The translations under genes and the position numbers were made by a program. From assembly GCA_021299615.1 (NCBI GenBank), contig JAJTHC010000203.1, forward strand, positions 1 to 5,664: a stretch of DNA of 5,664 nucleotides. The letters run 5' to 3'. This DNA comes from Vampirovibrionales bacterium. Lineage in GTDB: Bacteria; Cyanobacteriota; Vampirovibrionia; Vampirovibrionales; JAJTHC01. The notes beneath the pieces are model-generated. The model saw only the letters and a program-made list of their open reading frames with translations, was not told where the DNA came from and did not search any database. Every line of letters begins with the position of its first letter. Within the stretch, counting starts at the first letter, position 1. This document shows positions 1-5,664 of the stretch, piece after piece.

Positions 1-183
1 CACGGAGCAGGCATCTTCGGTTTTGTCCCTAAAGAAGGCGATGCCTTTGAGCTGGTCGTCCAAAAAGGCGACTGGATCGTGGTGCCAGCCATGACACGCC
101 ACTATTTTTACTTGACGGAGGCTCAAACCATTATCGCCCTTCGGGTGTTTAAGGATTCCGCCAAGTGGGAAGCGATCTATTGA
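1..183 (+). CDS. mtnD: Acireductone dioxygenase (ARD), C-terminal fragment; 5' end outside window
   Basis: Only the last 60 codons are present, in frame from base 1 and ending with TGA at 181-183. The fragment reads as the second half of a cupin barrel: an opening GAGIFGF strand, then GDWIVVPAMTRHYF and an ending ALRVFKDSAKWEAIY. This order (GxGxF, a GD-x-I-x-VPA turn, a T-x-H-x-F strand, then R-x-F plus a W near the end) is characteristic of acireductone dioxygenases. His34 of the fragment would be the last of the family's four metal ligands; the other three lie upstream and cannot be checked. Family enzymes oxidise acireductone in the methionine salvage pathway, giving the methionine precursor keto acid plus formate with iron, or an off-pathway product plus CO with nickel. 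The protein should be cytosolic. A different small cupin is possible but less likely given the ending. Partner salvage genes, if clustered, would lie to the left. Confidence 0.75.
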   Translation, partial: HGAGIFGFVPKEGDAFELVVQKGDWIVVPAMTRHYFYLTEAQTIIALRVFKDSAKWEAIY

Positions 184-211
184 TAGTATCCGCTATATAA
201 AACGGTCTATG

Positions 212-299
212 GTCTCTTCGTTGTCGCTACAATTTTTTGTTTAGTTATGTAGATCTGTCTACACGCCTGCACAAAAAATCGTAGCTCCTAGAATAGCCT
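212..299 (+). repeat. Palindromic intergenic repeat, left copy (inverted relative to 5566-5655)
   Basis: This 88 bp stretch aligns with the reverse complement of 5566-5655 with 75 identical positions in 90 columns and two one-base gaps (hand count). It contains a 15 bp stem with one mismatch: gctacaattttttgt at 226-240 pairs with acaaaaaatcgtagc at 271-285. The 30-base loop holds a second small hairpin, tgtaga (248-253) with tctaca (258-263). No reading frame of note crosses it. It is not a standard terminator, because no T-run follows the right arm. It is best described as a copy of a dispersed palindromic element (REP- or MITE-like); its function is unknown. Confidence 0.8.
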
Positions 300-325
300 C
301 ATAGCCTGTTTCATCTATCGAATAC

Positions 326-365
326 TATAATACCCCTTGCGATAGCCTTTCTTTTGCATTACACT
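326..365 (+). promoter_or_regulatory. Candidate promoter(s) for the rlmB-comM unit
   Basis: Two weak options are visible. One is a perfect TATAAT at 326-331 without a recognisable -35 at normal spacing. The other is TTGCGA (337-342), a 17-base spacer and TACACT (360-365), each matching four of six consensus bases. Either would leave a leader of more than 100 bases before the start codon at 479. A third possibility closer to the gene is TTCACC (426-431) with TGTAAT (449-454), also 17 bases apart. The sequence alone does not decide between them. Confidence 0.25.
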
Positions 366-466
366 ATTCTTTGACAAGTCCATGACAAGCACAAACGAGT
401 AGATGACACACTTAGTTTCCGCATTTTCACCTTGTTTTATTAAGTTACTGTAATTTTCCTTAAAAC

Positions 467-471
467 AAAGG
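467..471 (+). promoter_or_regulatory. Ribosome binding site of rlmB
   Basis: AAAGG lies seven bases before the ATG at 479. It supports this start, which is also the only ATG in frame ahead of the conserved methyltransferase region. Confidence 0.5.
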
Positions 472-478
472 TTCATCC

Positions 479-1624
479 ATGAATAAACGTCCTAACGCTC
501 GACCCTCTTCCTCGAACTCTAACTCTTACGCCAAACCGCAAGCGAAAAACCGCACGCCGTCTAGCCCAACAGGTCGCCCTGCTGGTGCTTCAGCATCAAG
601 CAGTAAGCCGAAACCTGCCCTGACCCCTCGTGCTGGTGGAGCCAATACAGGCAACGCTTCCGCTGAACGCCCTCGCTTTGGCGATTTTTCTGCGACAGAT
701 AAAGCACGTCCTGCTAAGCGTCCTGAAAAAGAAAGCCGTGAAAACCTTGAAAAAAGCCTCCCTGATTTTTCTGATATTGAAGGGGCTCATTACTTGTACG
801 GACGCCATGCCGTTTTAGAACTCTTGCAAGAAAACCCTAAACGTGTGCAGAAATTGTATGTTGCGGAACACGCTGGCATTGACAAGCGTTTAGAAGCCAT
901 TATTTCCTTGTGTGAAGAAAATAGTATTCGCTGGAACAAGGTGCCTCGCCAAAAGATTGACAACATCGTGCGTTACCACGCCGAAACCTTTGGCGACGAC
1001 GACGATGCCTTTAACCCCAGCTCTGCTCAAGGGGTGGCGGTTATGGTCACGGCTCAACCCTTGCTAGAATTGGATGATCTCATCGAAAAGGCGAAAAGCT
1101 ACACCACGCAAGTGATGATCGCCTTGGACGAAGTCACCGACGGTCGTAATATCGGTGCTATTCTGCGTGTGGCAGATGCCGTCGGGGCGTGTGGCGTGAT
1201 TCTACCCAAGCACCGTACAGGAGGACTATCTCCTTTGGCATCTAAAACGGCGGTTGGTGCAGATCAACACATCCCGATTGCTCAGGTCACCAACCTGTCG
1301 CAAGCCTTGGATACCCTCAAAGGGGCGGGCTATTGGACGGTCGGCACCTTATGCGAATCCGCAGAAGGCTCCACCGATATTCAAGATTATAAAACTGTGA
1401 AATATGATGTGCCGATTGTACTCGTCGTGGGTAGTGAAGACAAGGGCGTGCGTCAAAACATCGCCAAGCGTTGCGATTTTAGAGTCACCATCCCCATGTT
1501 CGGCAAGGTGGATTCCCTCAACGTATCGACCGCAACGGCGGTATTGGCGTATGAAATCGTACAACAACAACGATCCTTTTTAGCCAAGGTAAACGCTGAA
1601 AAAGAAGCCCTCCAAACTTCTTAA
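479..1624 (+). CDS. rlmB: TrmH/SpoU-family 23S rRNA (guanosine-2'-O-)-methyltransferase, RlmB-like, with long disordered N-terminus
   Basis: A SPOUT-class enzyme predicted to transfer a methyl group from S-adenosylmethionine to a ribose 2'-OH, most likely in 23S rRNA. Residues 105-190 match the substrate-binding domain that opens with YLYGRHAVLELL. Residues 213-365 are the SpoU catalytic domain with all three motifs: LDEVTDGRNIGAILRVADA (216-234, with Asn224 and Arg230), VVGSEDKG (316-323, with Glu320) and IPMFGKVDSLNVSTATAV (338-355, with Asn348 and Ser350). The domain should form the family's trefoil knot and act as a dimer. RlmB of E. coli is about 245 residues, while this protein has 381. 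The excess is the first 100 residues, rich in Ser, Pro, Ala, Lys and Arg and probably disordered. A run of four Asp (173-176) sits near the end of the substrate-binding domain. comM follows after 37 bases with no terminator. The family is certain; the exact RNA target (RlmB versus another TrmH-type enzyme) is inferred. Confidence 0.9.
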   Translation: MNKRPNARPSSSNSNSYAKPQAKNRTPSSPTGRPAGASASSSKPKPALTPRAGGANTGNASAERPRFGDFSATDKARPAKRPEKESRENLEKSLPDFSDIEGAHYLYGRHAVLELLQENPKRVQKLYVAEHAGIDKRLEAIISLCEENSIRWNKVPRQKIDNIVRYHAETFGDDDDAFNPSSAQGVAVMVTAQPLLELDDLIEKAKSYTTQVMIALDEVTDGRNIGAILRVADAVGACGVILPKHRTGGLSPLASKTAVGADQHIPIAQVTNLSQALDTLKGAGYWTVGTLCESAEGSTDIQDYKTVKYDVPIVLVVGSEDKGVRQNIAKRCDFRVTIPMFGKVDSLNVSTATAVLAYEIVQQQRSFLAKVNAEKEALQTS

Positions 1625-1646
1625 GCTTCACCCTCTCTCTAAATAT

Positions 1647-1659
1647 AAGGATGCTCCTT
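1647..1659 (+). promoter_or_regulatory. Ribosome binding site of comM inside a small inverted repeat
   Basis: AAGGA at 1647-1651 lies ten bases before the ATG at 1662 and fixes that start. It is followed after three bases by TCCTT (1655-1659), its exact complement, so the Shine-Dalgarno bases could be held in a 5 bp hairpin with a 3-base loop. Such a short hairpin is weak and may be chance. Confidence 0.5.
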
Positions 1660-1661
1660 CA

Positions 1662-3221
1662 ATGATTGTGCATGTACAAAGTGCCGCCATTTGTGGAATT
1701 GATGCTCAACGGGTCACGGCTGAATTTGATTTAGGCGGCGGCTTGCCTGAATGTCGCATCGTGGGCTTGCCTGACACCATGGTCAACGAAAGCCGAGACC
1801 GTCTGCGAGCCGCCATTCGTAACAGTGGATTTCAATTCCCCAATAAAAAAGTGACGGTGAACTTGGCTCCCGCTTCTGTGCGAAAAGAAGGCACGGGCTT
1901 CGATCTGCCCCTTGCTGTTGGGATCTTGGTCGCTAGTGGAGAACTGATTTCTACCCCCTTGATTAACGACGTCTTGTTCTTTGGGGAACTTTCGCTTGAA
2001 GGGCGTATTCGCCCTGCGTCGGGGGCTTTGGCGGTGGCGTTGCTGGCAAAAGACTTGGGCTTAAAAGGCGTGGTTTTGAGTCCTGAAAACGCCAAAGAAG
2101 CGGCCTTGGTGGACGATATTGAGATTTACGCCTTGCATAATTTGCGTGATTTAGAAGCATGGCTCGAATCACCCAACGCCTTTTTGAAAGTGGTGAATCA
2201 TGCGGAATTGATCGAACGCATGGGGCAAGAACAAGCCGAAGTCTTAAATGCCGTCGATTTTGCCGATGTCAAAGGGCAAGTGCAAGCCAAGCGAGCCTTA
2301 GAAGTGGCGGTTGCAGGGGGGCATAACCTCCTCATGTCGGGGCCTCCAGGGAGTGGGAAGTCGTTGTTGGCGAAGGCTTTATTGAGTATTTTGCCCCCTA
2401 TGGATATGGATGAAATCCTCGAAGTGAGCCGTATTTACAGCGTTTCAGGCTTATTGCCTGAAGAAGGTGGCGTGATTGTGCAACGCCCCTTTCGCAGTCC
2501 GCACCATTCGGCTTCGATGGCAGGGCTTTGCGGAGGCGGAAGCAACCCTCGTTCAGGTGAAATCACCCTAGCCCACCGAGGCGTCCTGTTCTTGGATGAG
2601 CTGGTGGAGTTTCCCCGTCCTGTTTTAGAAGTCTTGCGTCAACCGCTTGAAAATGCGGAAATCACCATTAGTAGGGCTAAGCAAGCCTATACCTTCCCTG
2701 CTCGCTTTATGTTGATTGGGGCGATGAACCCCTGCCCTTGTGGCTACCACGGCGATGACGGTAATCGATGCACCTGTAGCCCTGCTCATGTGGAACGTTA
2801 CCGTGCAAGGCTTTCAGGGCCTTTGCTGGATAGAATCGATGTGCAGTTGACGGTGCGTCGTTTGAGTACGGAAGAATTGTTGTTTAATTCTAACGAAAAT
2901 GCCGTGCCTGTTGAAAATAGTGCGACGATTAAAGAACGTGTCACCCAAGCCAGACGTTTGCAGGTGAAGCGGTTTCAAGATTTAGGCGTGTCACACTTGA
3001 AATCGAATGCGGAGATGGCACCCGCTCAAGTCAAGGCGTTTTGCGTGTTGGATGACCCGTGCCAAGGCTTGATGCGAAAGGCGATTGAGCGTTTGAACTT
3101 GTCGGCTCGTGGGTATGACCGCATGTTACGGTTGGCTCGCACGATTGCGGATTTAGCGGAAAGTGATGCGATTCAAGTGCCTCATTTGGCAGAAGCCTTG
3201 CAATACCGCAGTATCGTGTGA
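1662..3221 (+). CDS. comM: ComM (YifB) AAA+ ATPase, Mg-chelatase-like branch-migration helicase
   Basis: A full-length member of the ComM/YifB family, whose usual size is about 500 residues. In naturally transformable bacteria ComM is a hexameric helicase that extends the joint between incoming single-stranded DNA and the chromosome. Domain order is typical: a Lon-like N-terminal domain (about 1-165, with GLPDTMVNESRDRLRAA and a KEG-x-x-FDLP block near 75-83), an AAA+ core (about 195-400) and a C-terminal Mg-chelatase domain (about 420-515). Visible motifs are Walker A GPPGSGKS (227-234), Walker B LFLDE (309-313), FRSPHHSAS (277-285), sensor-type GAMNPCPCG (353-361), LLDRID (388-393) and SARGYDRMLRLARTIADL (481-498). 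Cys358, Cys360, Cys370 and Cys372 form a possible metal-binding cluster. No catalytic motif is missing. The gene follows rlmB closely and ends six bases from the opposing glycosyltransferase gene. Many species that are not known to be competent also carry comM, so its presence does not prove competence. Confidence 0.95.
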   Translation: MIVHVQSAAICGIDAQRVTAEFDLGGGLPECRIVGLPDTMVNESRDRLRAAIRNSGFQFPNKKVTVNLAPASVRKEGTGFDLPLAVGILVASGELISTPLINDVLFFGELSLEGRIRPASGALAVALLAKDLGLKGVVLSPENAKEAALVDDIEIYALHNLRDLEAWLESPNAFLKVVNHAELIERMGQEQAEVLNAVDFADVKGQVQAKRALEVAVAGGHNLLMSGPPGSGKSLLAKALLSILPPMDMDEILEVSRIYSVSGLLPEEGGVIVQRPFRSPHHSASMAGLCGGGSNPRSGEITLAHRGVLFLDELVEFPRPVLEVLRQPLENAEITISRAKQAYTFPARFMLIGAMNPCPCGYHGDDGNRCTCSPAHVERYRARLSGPLLDRIDVQLTVRRLSTEELLFNSNENAVPVENSATIKERVTQARRLQVKRFQDLGVSHLKSNAEMAPAQVKAFCVLDDPCQGLMRKAIERLNLSARGYDRMLRLARTIADLAESDAIQVPHLAEALQYRSIV

Positions 3222-3227
3222 AGACAA

Positions 3228-3995
3228 CTAGCCTTTCAAAACCTTCCAGACGTATTGCAAGAGTGGTTGCATTGAACGTTGAATCCGCCACGGTTCAAGG
3301 GTGAATCGCCATAGCCATTCCAAGTTCAACGCCTGCATGAGCTTGGGTGCACGTTGTATTTGCCCCGTCCACACGTCAAAGCTACCGCCCACGCCGACGA
3401 AAATGGTGTCTTCCGTAAAACGGTTACGAAACGCCTTAATCCATTGCTCTTGACGAGGCACCCCTAAAGCCACCAAGACCAGCCTTGGCTTGGTCGATGC
3501 CATTTCTTCCACAATGGGGACGAGATCTTCATTACGGAAAAAGCCATCATGGGCAAAGGCGAGCGACAAGTTGGGGAATCGCTTCAATAACGCCATAGGT
3601 AAAAGTCCCATGACTTCAGGCTTTGCTCCTAGTAAGGCGACCCCTCGTGGGCATTGCGTTTGGTGGAGGGTTTCCAATAAAGCGGTGGCAAACTCAATAC
3701 CAGGAATTCGTGCTTGCTGGATGCCTTGACGTTTTAATGCCCAAATCACACCTGCTCCATCAGGCAAGGGGAAATCAGCGTTTTTGAGAATATCACCAAA
3801 TTCGGGGGATTCTTCCCCCTTGATAATCATTTCAGGGTTGAGCGTCACGACATGAATCCCCCCTGCTTGCGGAGGGGCATGAAAGGCGGCGTCGACTAAG
3901 TCATTGAGGCTCCCTAAACGAATAGGATAGTCCAACACTGTAGCGGTTTTAGACGTTTCAAGGGCTTCTTTGTTTTCTTGAATTGACACAGGCAT
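3228..3995 (-). CDS. WecG/TagA/CpsF-family glycosyltransferase (GT26)
   Basis: A 255-residue protein of the family that transfers a sugar from a UDP-sugar (N-acetylmannosamine, its uronic acid, or another) to a lipid-linked acceptor at the inner face of the membrane. Examples make enterobacterial common antigen (WecG), wall teichoic acid linkage units (TagA) and capsules. Motifs run in family order: TLNPEM (51-56), LPDGAGVIWA (77-86, where Asp79 fits the proposed catalytic base), RIPGIEFA (96-103), VALGVPRQEQWI (175-186), GVGGSFDVWTGQIQRAP (201-217) and LEWLWRFTLEPWRIQRS (225-241). The Trp- and Arg-rich tail is where TagA is thought to contact the membrane. No signal peptide or clear transmembrane helix is seen. 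Its ATG shares one base with the TGA of the HD gene upstream (TGATG), and no good separate ribosome site is visible, so translation is probably coupled. No other polysaccharide gene is in view, so sugar and product cannot be assigned. Confidence 0.92.
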   Translation of the reverse strand: MPVSIQENKEALETSKTATVLDYPIRLGSLNDLVDAAFHAPPQAGGIHVVTLNPEMIIKGEESPEFGDILKNADFPLPDGAGVIWALKRQGIQQARIPGIEFATALLETLHQTQCPRGVALLGAKPEVMGLLPMALLKRFPNLSLAFAHDGFFRNEDLVPIVEEMASTKPRLVLVALGVPRQEQWIKAFRNRFTEDTIFVGVGGSFDVWTGQIQRAPKLMQALNLEWLWRFTLEPWRIQRSMQPLLQYVWKVLKG

Positions 3996-5374
3996 CAGCT
4001 AAAATCATCCATTTTTTGAGGCGTTAGCTTATTCAAGCGTTCCGCCAAGAACTTACGAGCTTCGTGATCCCACACAAACCACAAATGCTTTGCCATATGC
4101 TTGGCTTCAAACTGTTGAGCCAGTGGGGAAAGTGCAGGCAATTCTACAATACCACGATCTCGTGTTTCAAGCCATAGGGGTTCTTTGTCTTGACGATACA
4201 GGGGTTTTGGTTCTACCCATGTTTCGGCAAAGCCGTATTCAAAGGGAATGCCTCGTTCAGCGTAATGCTTTTCTAAATCGGCTTGAAGCTCATCTTGTTC
4301 ATCCACACTAGGGTAATACCGCAGTTCCATAAGATCAATAAACTTCGGTAAATTGTGACGCATTAAACGGCTGGCAAGCTCTTTCAAAAAGGGGTCTTGA
4401 CTTTCAAGGCTCCAGTCTTGAATGGCGTTCCAGAGATAGTGGTCATCCATACGCAAATAGCTTTTAATATCCATATTTCTGCCGTTGTCGCCCAATTGAA
4501 ACAGCTCTTTAGCCGAATTACCTGTTACAATTCCATGTCGAATCGCCCACATAAAACGCTGTAAAGTGAAGCCTAGCAAGGCTTCACTGGCTTTGTCAAT
4601 GGAATGCAATGCCATTTTGTAAGCTTGGTGGCGTCCGAATAAGTAATGTTCAAGGGCGGGTAAGCCGTCTTCTAATAGGGTAATGACTGGTTTCCCATCA
4701 AGCTTATTTTGAATTTCTAGACAACTAATCAGACGGTCGCATTCAATTTCACCGTAACGAGTCCCCATAAAGTGACTGTCTCTCAAGAGATAATCCAGCC
4801 TGTCCATGTCCAATTGACTCGCCACCAAGCCTGCCAAATAGTGACGAGGCTCTGTTTCCGTGCCTGTCATAAAAGTATTCATGGCATCGGCGATGTTGTC
4901 TACACCAAAGGTTTTCCAAATGGATTGCAATTGCTCGTCTTCTTTCAGAATGCGAGGGAGCCAGTAATGATCGTGCGTTAAGCCTTCGACATGCAAGCCT
5001 AGCACATCTTCCAGCGTATGCGACAAGGGCGGATGCCCAATATCATGGACGAGAATCCCCGTCATCAAAAGCGTTTCAAGGCTAATGCCTGTGTCTAAAA
5101 ACGTGGATTTTAAAATCTCTCGAGAGGGGCGGTCGTATTTAAAGTGTGTCATGGCTTGAGACATCAAAAAGGTCGCCCCCAAGCTATGACTAAATCGTGT
5201 GTGGACGGCTCCTGGGAAGACGAATTCCGCCATGCCCATTTGTTTAACACGTCGAAGGCGTTGAAACGCCAAGCTATTCATGGTTTCTAATAAAATACGA
5301 TGGACGGGATCTTTACGGTCAAATTGAAGTAAACCGTGAATGGGATCCGCCATTTGTAACCATCGCCACCGCAT
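3995..5374 (-). CDS. HD-domain phosphohydrolase, SAMHD1/YwfO-like (COG1078 type)
   Basis: A 459-residue protein close in length to the bacterial HD phosphohydrolases of the YwfO/EF1143 group; related enzymes such as SAMHD1 cleave dNTPs to nucleoside and triphosphate. The opening DPIHGLLQFDR and FQRLRRVKQMGMAEFVFPGAVHTRFSHSLG are typical of the group. Metal-binding residues are all present: His63 in RFSHS, His110-Asp111 in VHDIGHPP, and the DMDRLDYLLRD segment (189-199), whose Asp191 aligns with the last metal ligand of SAMHD1 and Tyr195 with its active-site tyrosine. It should be cytosolic, with no membrane segment. I chose the ATG at 5374 because AAGGA lies ten bases upstream and an extended -10 box sits about 30 bases upstream. 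The frame stays open to a GTG at 5398, but that start would leave almost no leader. MADPIHG at 5353 is a second alternative. Substrate is inferred from the family; activity on another nucleotide is possible. The stop codon overlaps the glycosyltransferase start. Confidence 0.9.
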   Translation of the reverse strand: MRWRWLQMADPIHGLLQFDRKDPVHRILLETMNSLAFQRLRRVKQMGMAEFVFPGAVHTRFSHSLGATFLMSQAMTHFKYDRPSREILKSTFLDTGISLETLLMTGILVHDIGHPPLSHTLEDVLGLHVEGLTHDHYWLPRILKEDEQLQSIWKTFGVDNIADAMNTFMTGTETEPRHYLAGLVASQLDMDRLDYLLRDSHFMGTRYGEIECDRLISCLEIQNKLDGKPVITLLEDGLPALEHYLFGRHQAYKMALHSIDKASEALLGFTLQRFMWAIRHGIVTGNSAKELFQLGDNGRNMDIKSYLRMDDHYLWNAIQDWSLESQDPFLKELASRLMRHNLPKFIDLMELRYYPSVDEQDELQADLEKHYAERGIPFEYGFAETWVEPKPLYRQDKEPLWLETRDRGIVELPALSPLAQQFEAKHMAKHLWFVWDHEARKFLAERLNKLTPQKMDDFS

Positions 5375-5384
5375 AGGGGGATTT

Positions 5385-5389
5385 TCCTT
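5385..5389 (-). promoter_or_regulatory. Ribosome binding site of the HD phosphohydrolase
   Basis: On the - strand this reads AAGGA within AAAAGGAAAA, ten bases before the ATG at 5374. It favours this start over the in-frame GTG at 5398, which it lies inside of. Confidence 0.6.
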
Positions 5390-5406
5390 TTCTCTCACTT
5401 TTCTCT

Positions 5407-5415
5407 AGTATAGCA
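5407..5415 (-). promoter_or_regulatory. Extended -10 promoter for the HD phosphohydrolase-glycosyltransferase unit
   Basis: The - strand reads TGCTATACT: a TATACT hexamer (five of six consensus bases, 5407-5412) directly preceded by the TGN of an extended -10 element. No convincing -35 is present 17 bases upstream, which extended -10 promoters tolerate. Transcription would start near 5400, giving a leader of about 25 bases to the ATG at 5374. Confidence 0.5.
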
Positions 5416-5465
5416 TAGTTTTAGCCCCGATTCGTTTTTTTCTAACTGAACAACATATTATGGAA

Positions 5466-5517
5466 GTCTAGCCAAGTTTAGAGTTTTCTCTACAGTAGAT
5501 TATTCTAGGAACCTAGA
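5466..5517. repeat. Imperfect direct repeat, unit 1 (about 52 bp)
   Basis: This unit matches 5535-5586 with a 69 bp period: 41 of 52 positions identical by eye, and 34 of 41 in the core that starts at 5477 with tttagagttttct. The unit is itself palindromic at several scales: agtctag (5465-5471) pairs with ctagact (5513-5519), tagag (5479-5483) with ctcta (5488-5492) across a TTTT loop, and tctagg with cctaga around 5504-5517. Confidence 0.65.
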
Positions 5518-5534
5518 CTCGCAGATGTGTGATG

Positions 5535-5586
5535 GTATAGCTGAATTTAGAGTTTTCTGAACAGTAGGCTAGACTAGGAGCCTAGA
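5535..5586. repeat. Imperfect direct repeat, unit 2 (about 52 bp)
   Basis: This is the second unit of the 69 bp-period repeat. Its right end overlaps the start of the palindromic element at 5566. It keeps the tttagagttttct core (5546-5558) and the ctagg-n2-cctag palindrome (5574-5585), and gains taggct (5565-5570) pairing with agccta (5579-5584). The tagag/ctcta hairpin of unit 1 is not kept. Confidence 0.65.
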
Positions 5587-5655
5587 TTATTTTGTGAGGG
5601 CGTGTAGACAGACCTACATAACAGAACAAAATAATCGTAGCGACAACGTATAGAC
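5566..5655 (-). repeat. Palindromic intergenic repeat, right copy (inverted relative to 212-299)
   Basis: This 90 bp copy is about 83% identical to 212-299 in reverse complement. The strongest shared blocks are gtagcgacaacg (5637-5648, matching 219-230) and the central segment ggcgtgtagacaga (5599-5612). Its stem is an exact 11 bp pair, gattattttgt (5585-5595) with acaaaataatc (5626-5636), enclosing a smaller tgtag/ctaca hairpin (5603-5607 with 5614-5618). No protein-coding content is seen. Confidence 0.8.
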
Positions 5656-5664
5656 ACTGTACAG

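Larger units (their letters stand above)
5399..5664. other. Non-coding repeat-rich region upstream of the HD gene, cut by the window end
   Basis: About 266 bases carry no supported gene on either strand. They contain the promoter near 5407, a tandem pair of imperfect direct repeats (5466-5586) and the right copy of the palindromic element (5566-5655). CTAG occurs seven times between 5405 and 5585, mostly inside short palindromes such as ctaggaacctag (5505-5516) and ctaggagcctag (5574-5585). Confidence 0.7.

Noticed and set aside
226..285. Stem-loop as rho-independent terminator of the mtnD-like gene
   Set aside because: The loop is 30 bases, the stem is AT-rich and no T-run follows; the inverted copy upstream of the HD gene also argues for a repeat rather than a terminator.
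371..376. Perfect TTGACA -35 hexamer upstream of rlmB
   Set aside because: At 16-18 bases downstream there is no usable -10 (the 17-base position reads aacgag), so it is not called as a promoter.
1832..2095. Open frame of 87 codons on the - strand inside comM
   Set aside because: It lies opposite a well-conserved gene, its product has no recognisable family, and no promoter or ribosome site supports it.
3490..3729. Open frame of 79 codons on the + strand inside the glycosyltransferase gene
   Set aside because: It is antisense to a region with intact family motifs and has low-complexity, unfamiliar product sequence.
5375..5398. GTG start giving a 467-residue HD protein
   Set aside because: The ribosome site AAGGA lies inside this extension, and the promoter would start transcription almost at the GTG; the ATG at 5374 fits better.
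5466..5586. CRISPR-like repeat pair
   Set aside because: There are only two imperfect units, the spacer is about 17 bases, there are no cas genes, and the repeats are palindromic along their whole length.
212..5655. The two inverted repeats as ends of a transposon
   Set aside because: The enclosed genes are ordinary chromosomal ones with no transposase, integrase or cargo pattern, so a mobile unit is not supported.

Overview
The window carries four complete genes and the tail of a fifth, all of ordinary bacterial type and intermediate GC. Nothing in the gene set fixes the taxon. The RNA methyltransferase has a long low-complexity N-terminal extension, which I associate with cyanobacteria-related lineages, so a non-photosynthetic Cyanobacteriota such as Vampirovibrionia is a guess only. 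No phage, transposase, CRISPR, tRNA or rRNA gene was seen.

Layout. Bases 1-183 hold the last 60 codons of an acireductone dioxygenase (mtnD-like, methionine salvage) on the + strand. Bases 184-478 are non-coding, with a palindromic repeat (212-299) followed by the likely promoter region of the next genes. Bases 479-3221 hold a two-gene + strand unit: an RlmB/TrmH-type 2'-O-ribose rRNA methyltransferase, then ComM (YifB), an AAA+ helicase of the Mg-chelatase-like family. Only 6 bases separate the end of comM from the end of the next gene, which runs on the - strand. That - strand unit reads, in transcription order, an HD-domain phosphohydrolase of the SAMHD1/YwfO type (5374 to 3995) and a WecG/TagA/CpsF-family (GT26) glycosyltransferase (3995 to 3228). 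The stop codon of the first overlaps the start codon of the second by one base. Bases 5399-5664 are non-coding and repeat-rich.

The two short operons converge. Their jobs are different: ribosome modification and recombination of incoming DNA on one side, nucleotide hydrolysis and surface glycan synthesis on the other. No single pathway joins them, although the HD enzyme and the glycosyltransferase appear translationally coupled.

The most unusual content lies between genes. An 88-90 bp element occurs once at each side of the window in opposite orientation, about 83% identical by hand alignment. Each copy has a long internal stem, and the stem differs between copies by matching one-base indels in both arms. 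Next to the right copy is a roughly 52 bp imperfect direct repeat with a 69 bp period, rich in CTAG palindromes. This looks like a dispersed palindromic repeat family that may have many other copies in the genome.
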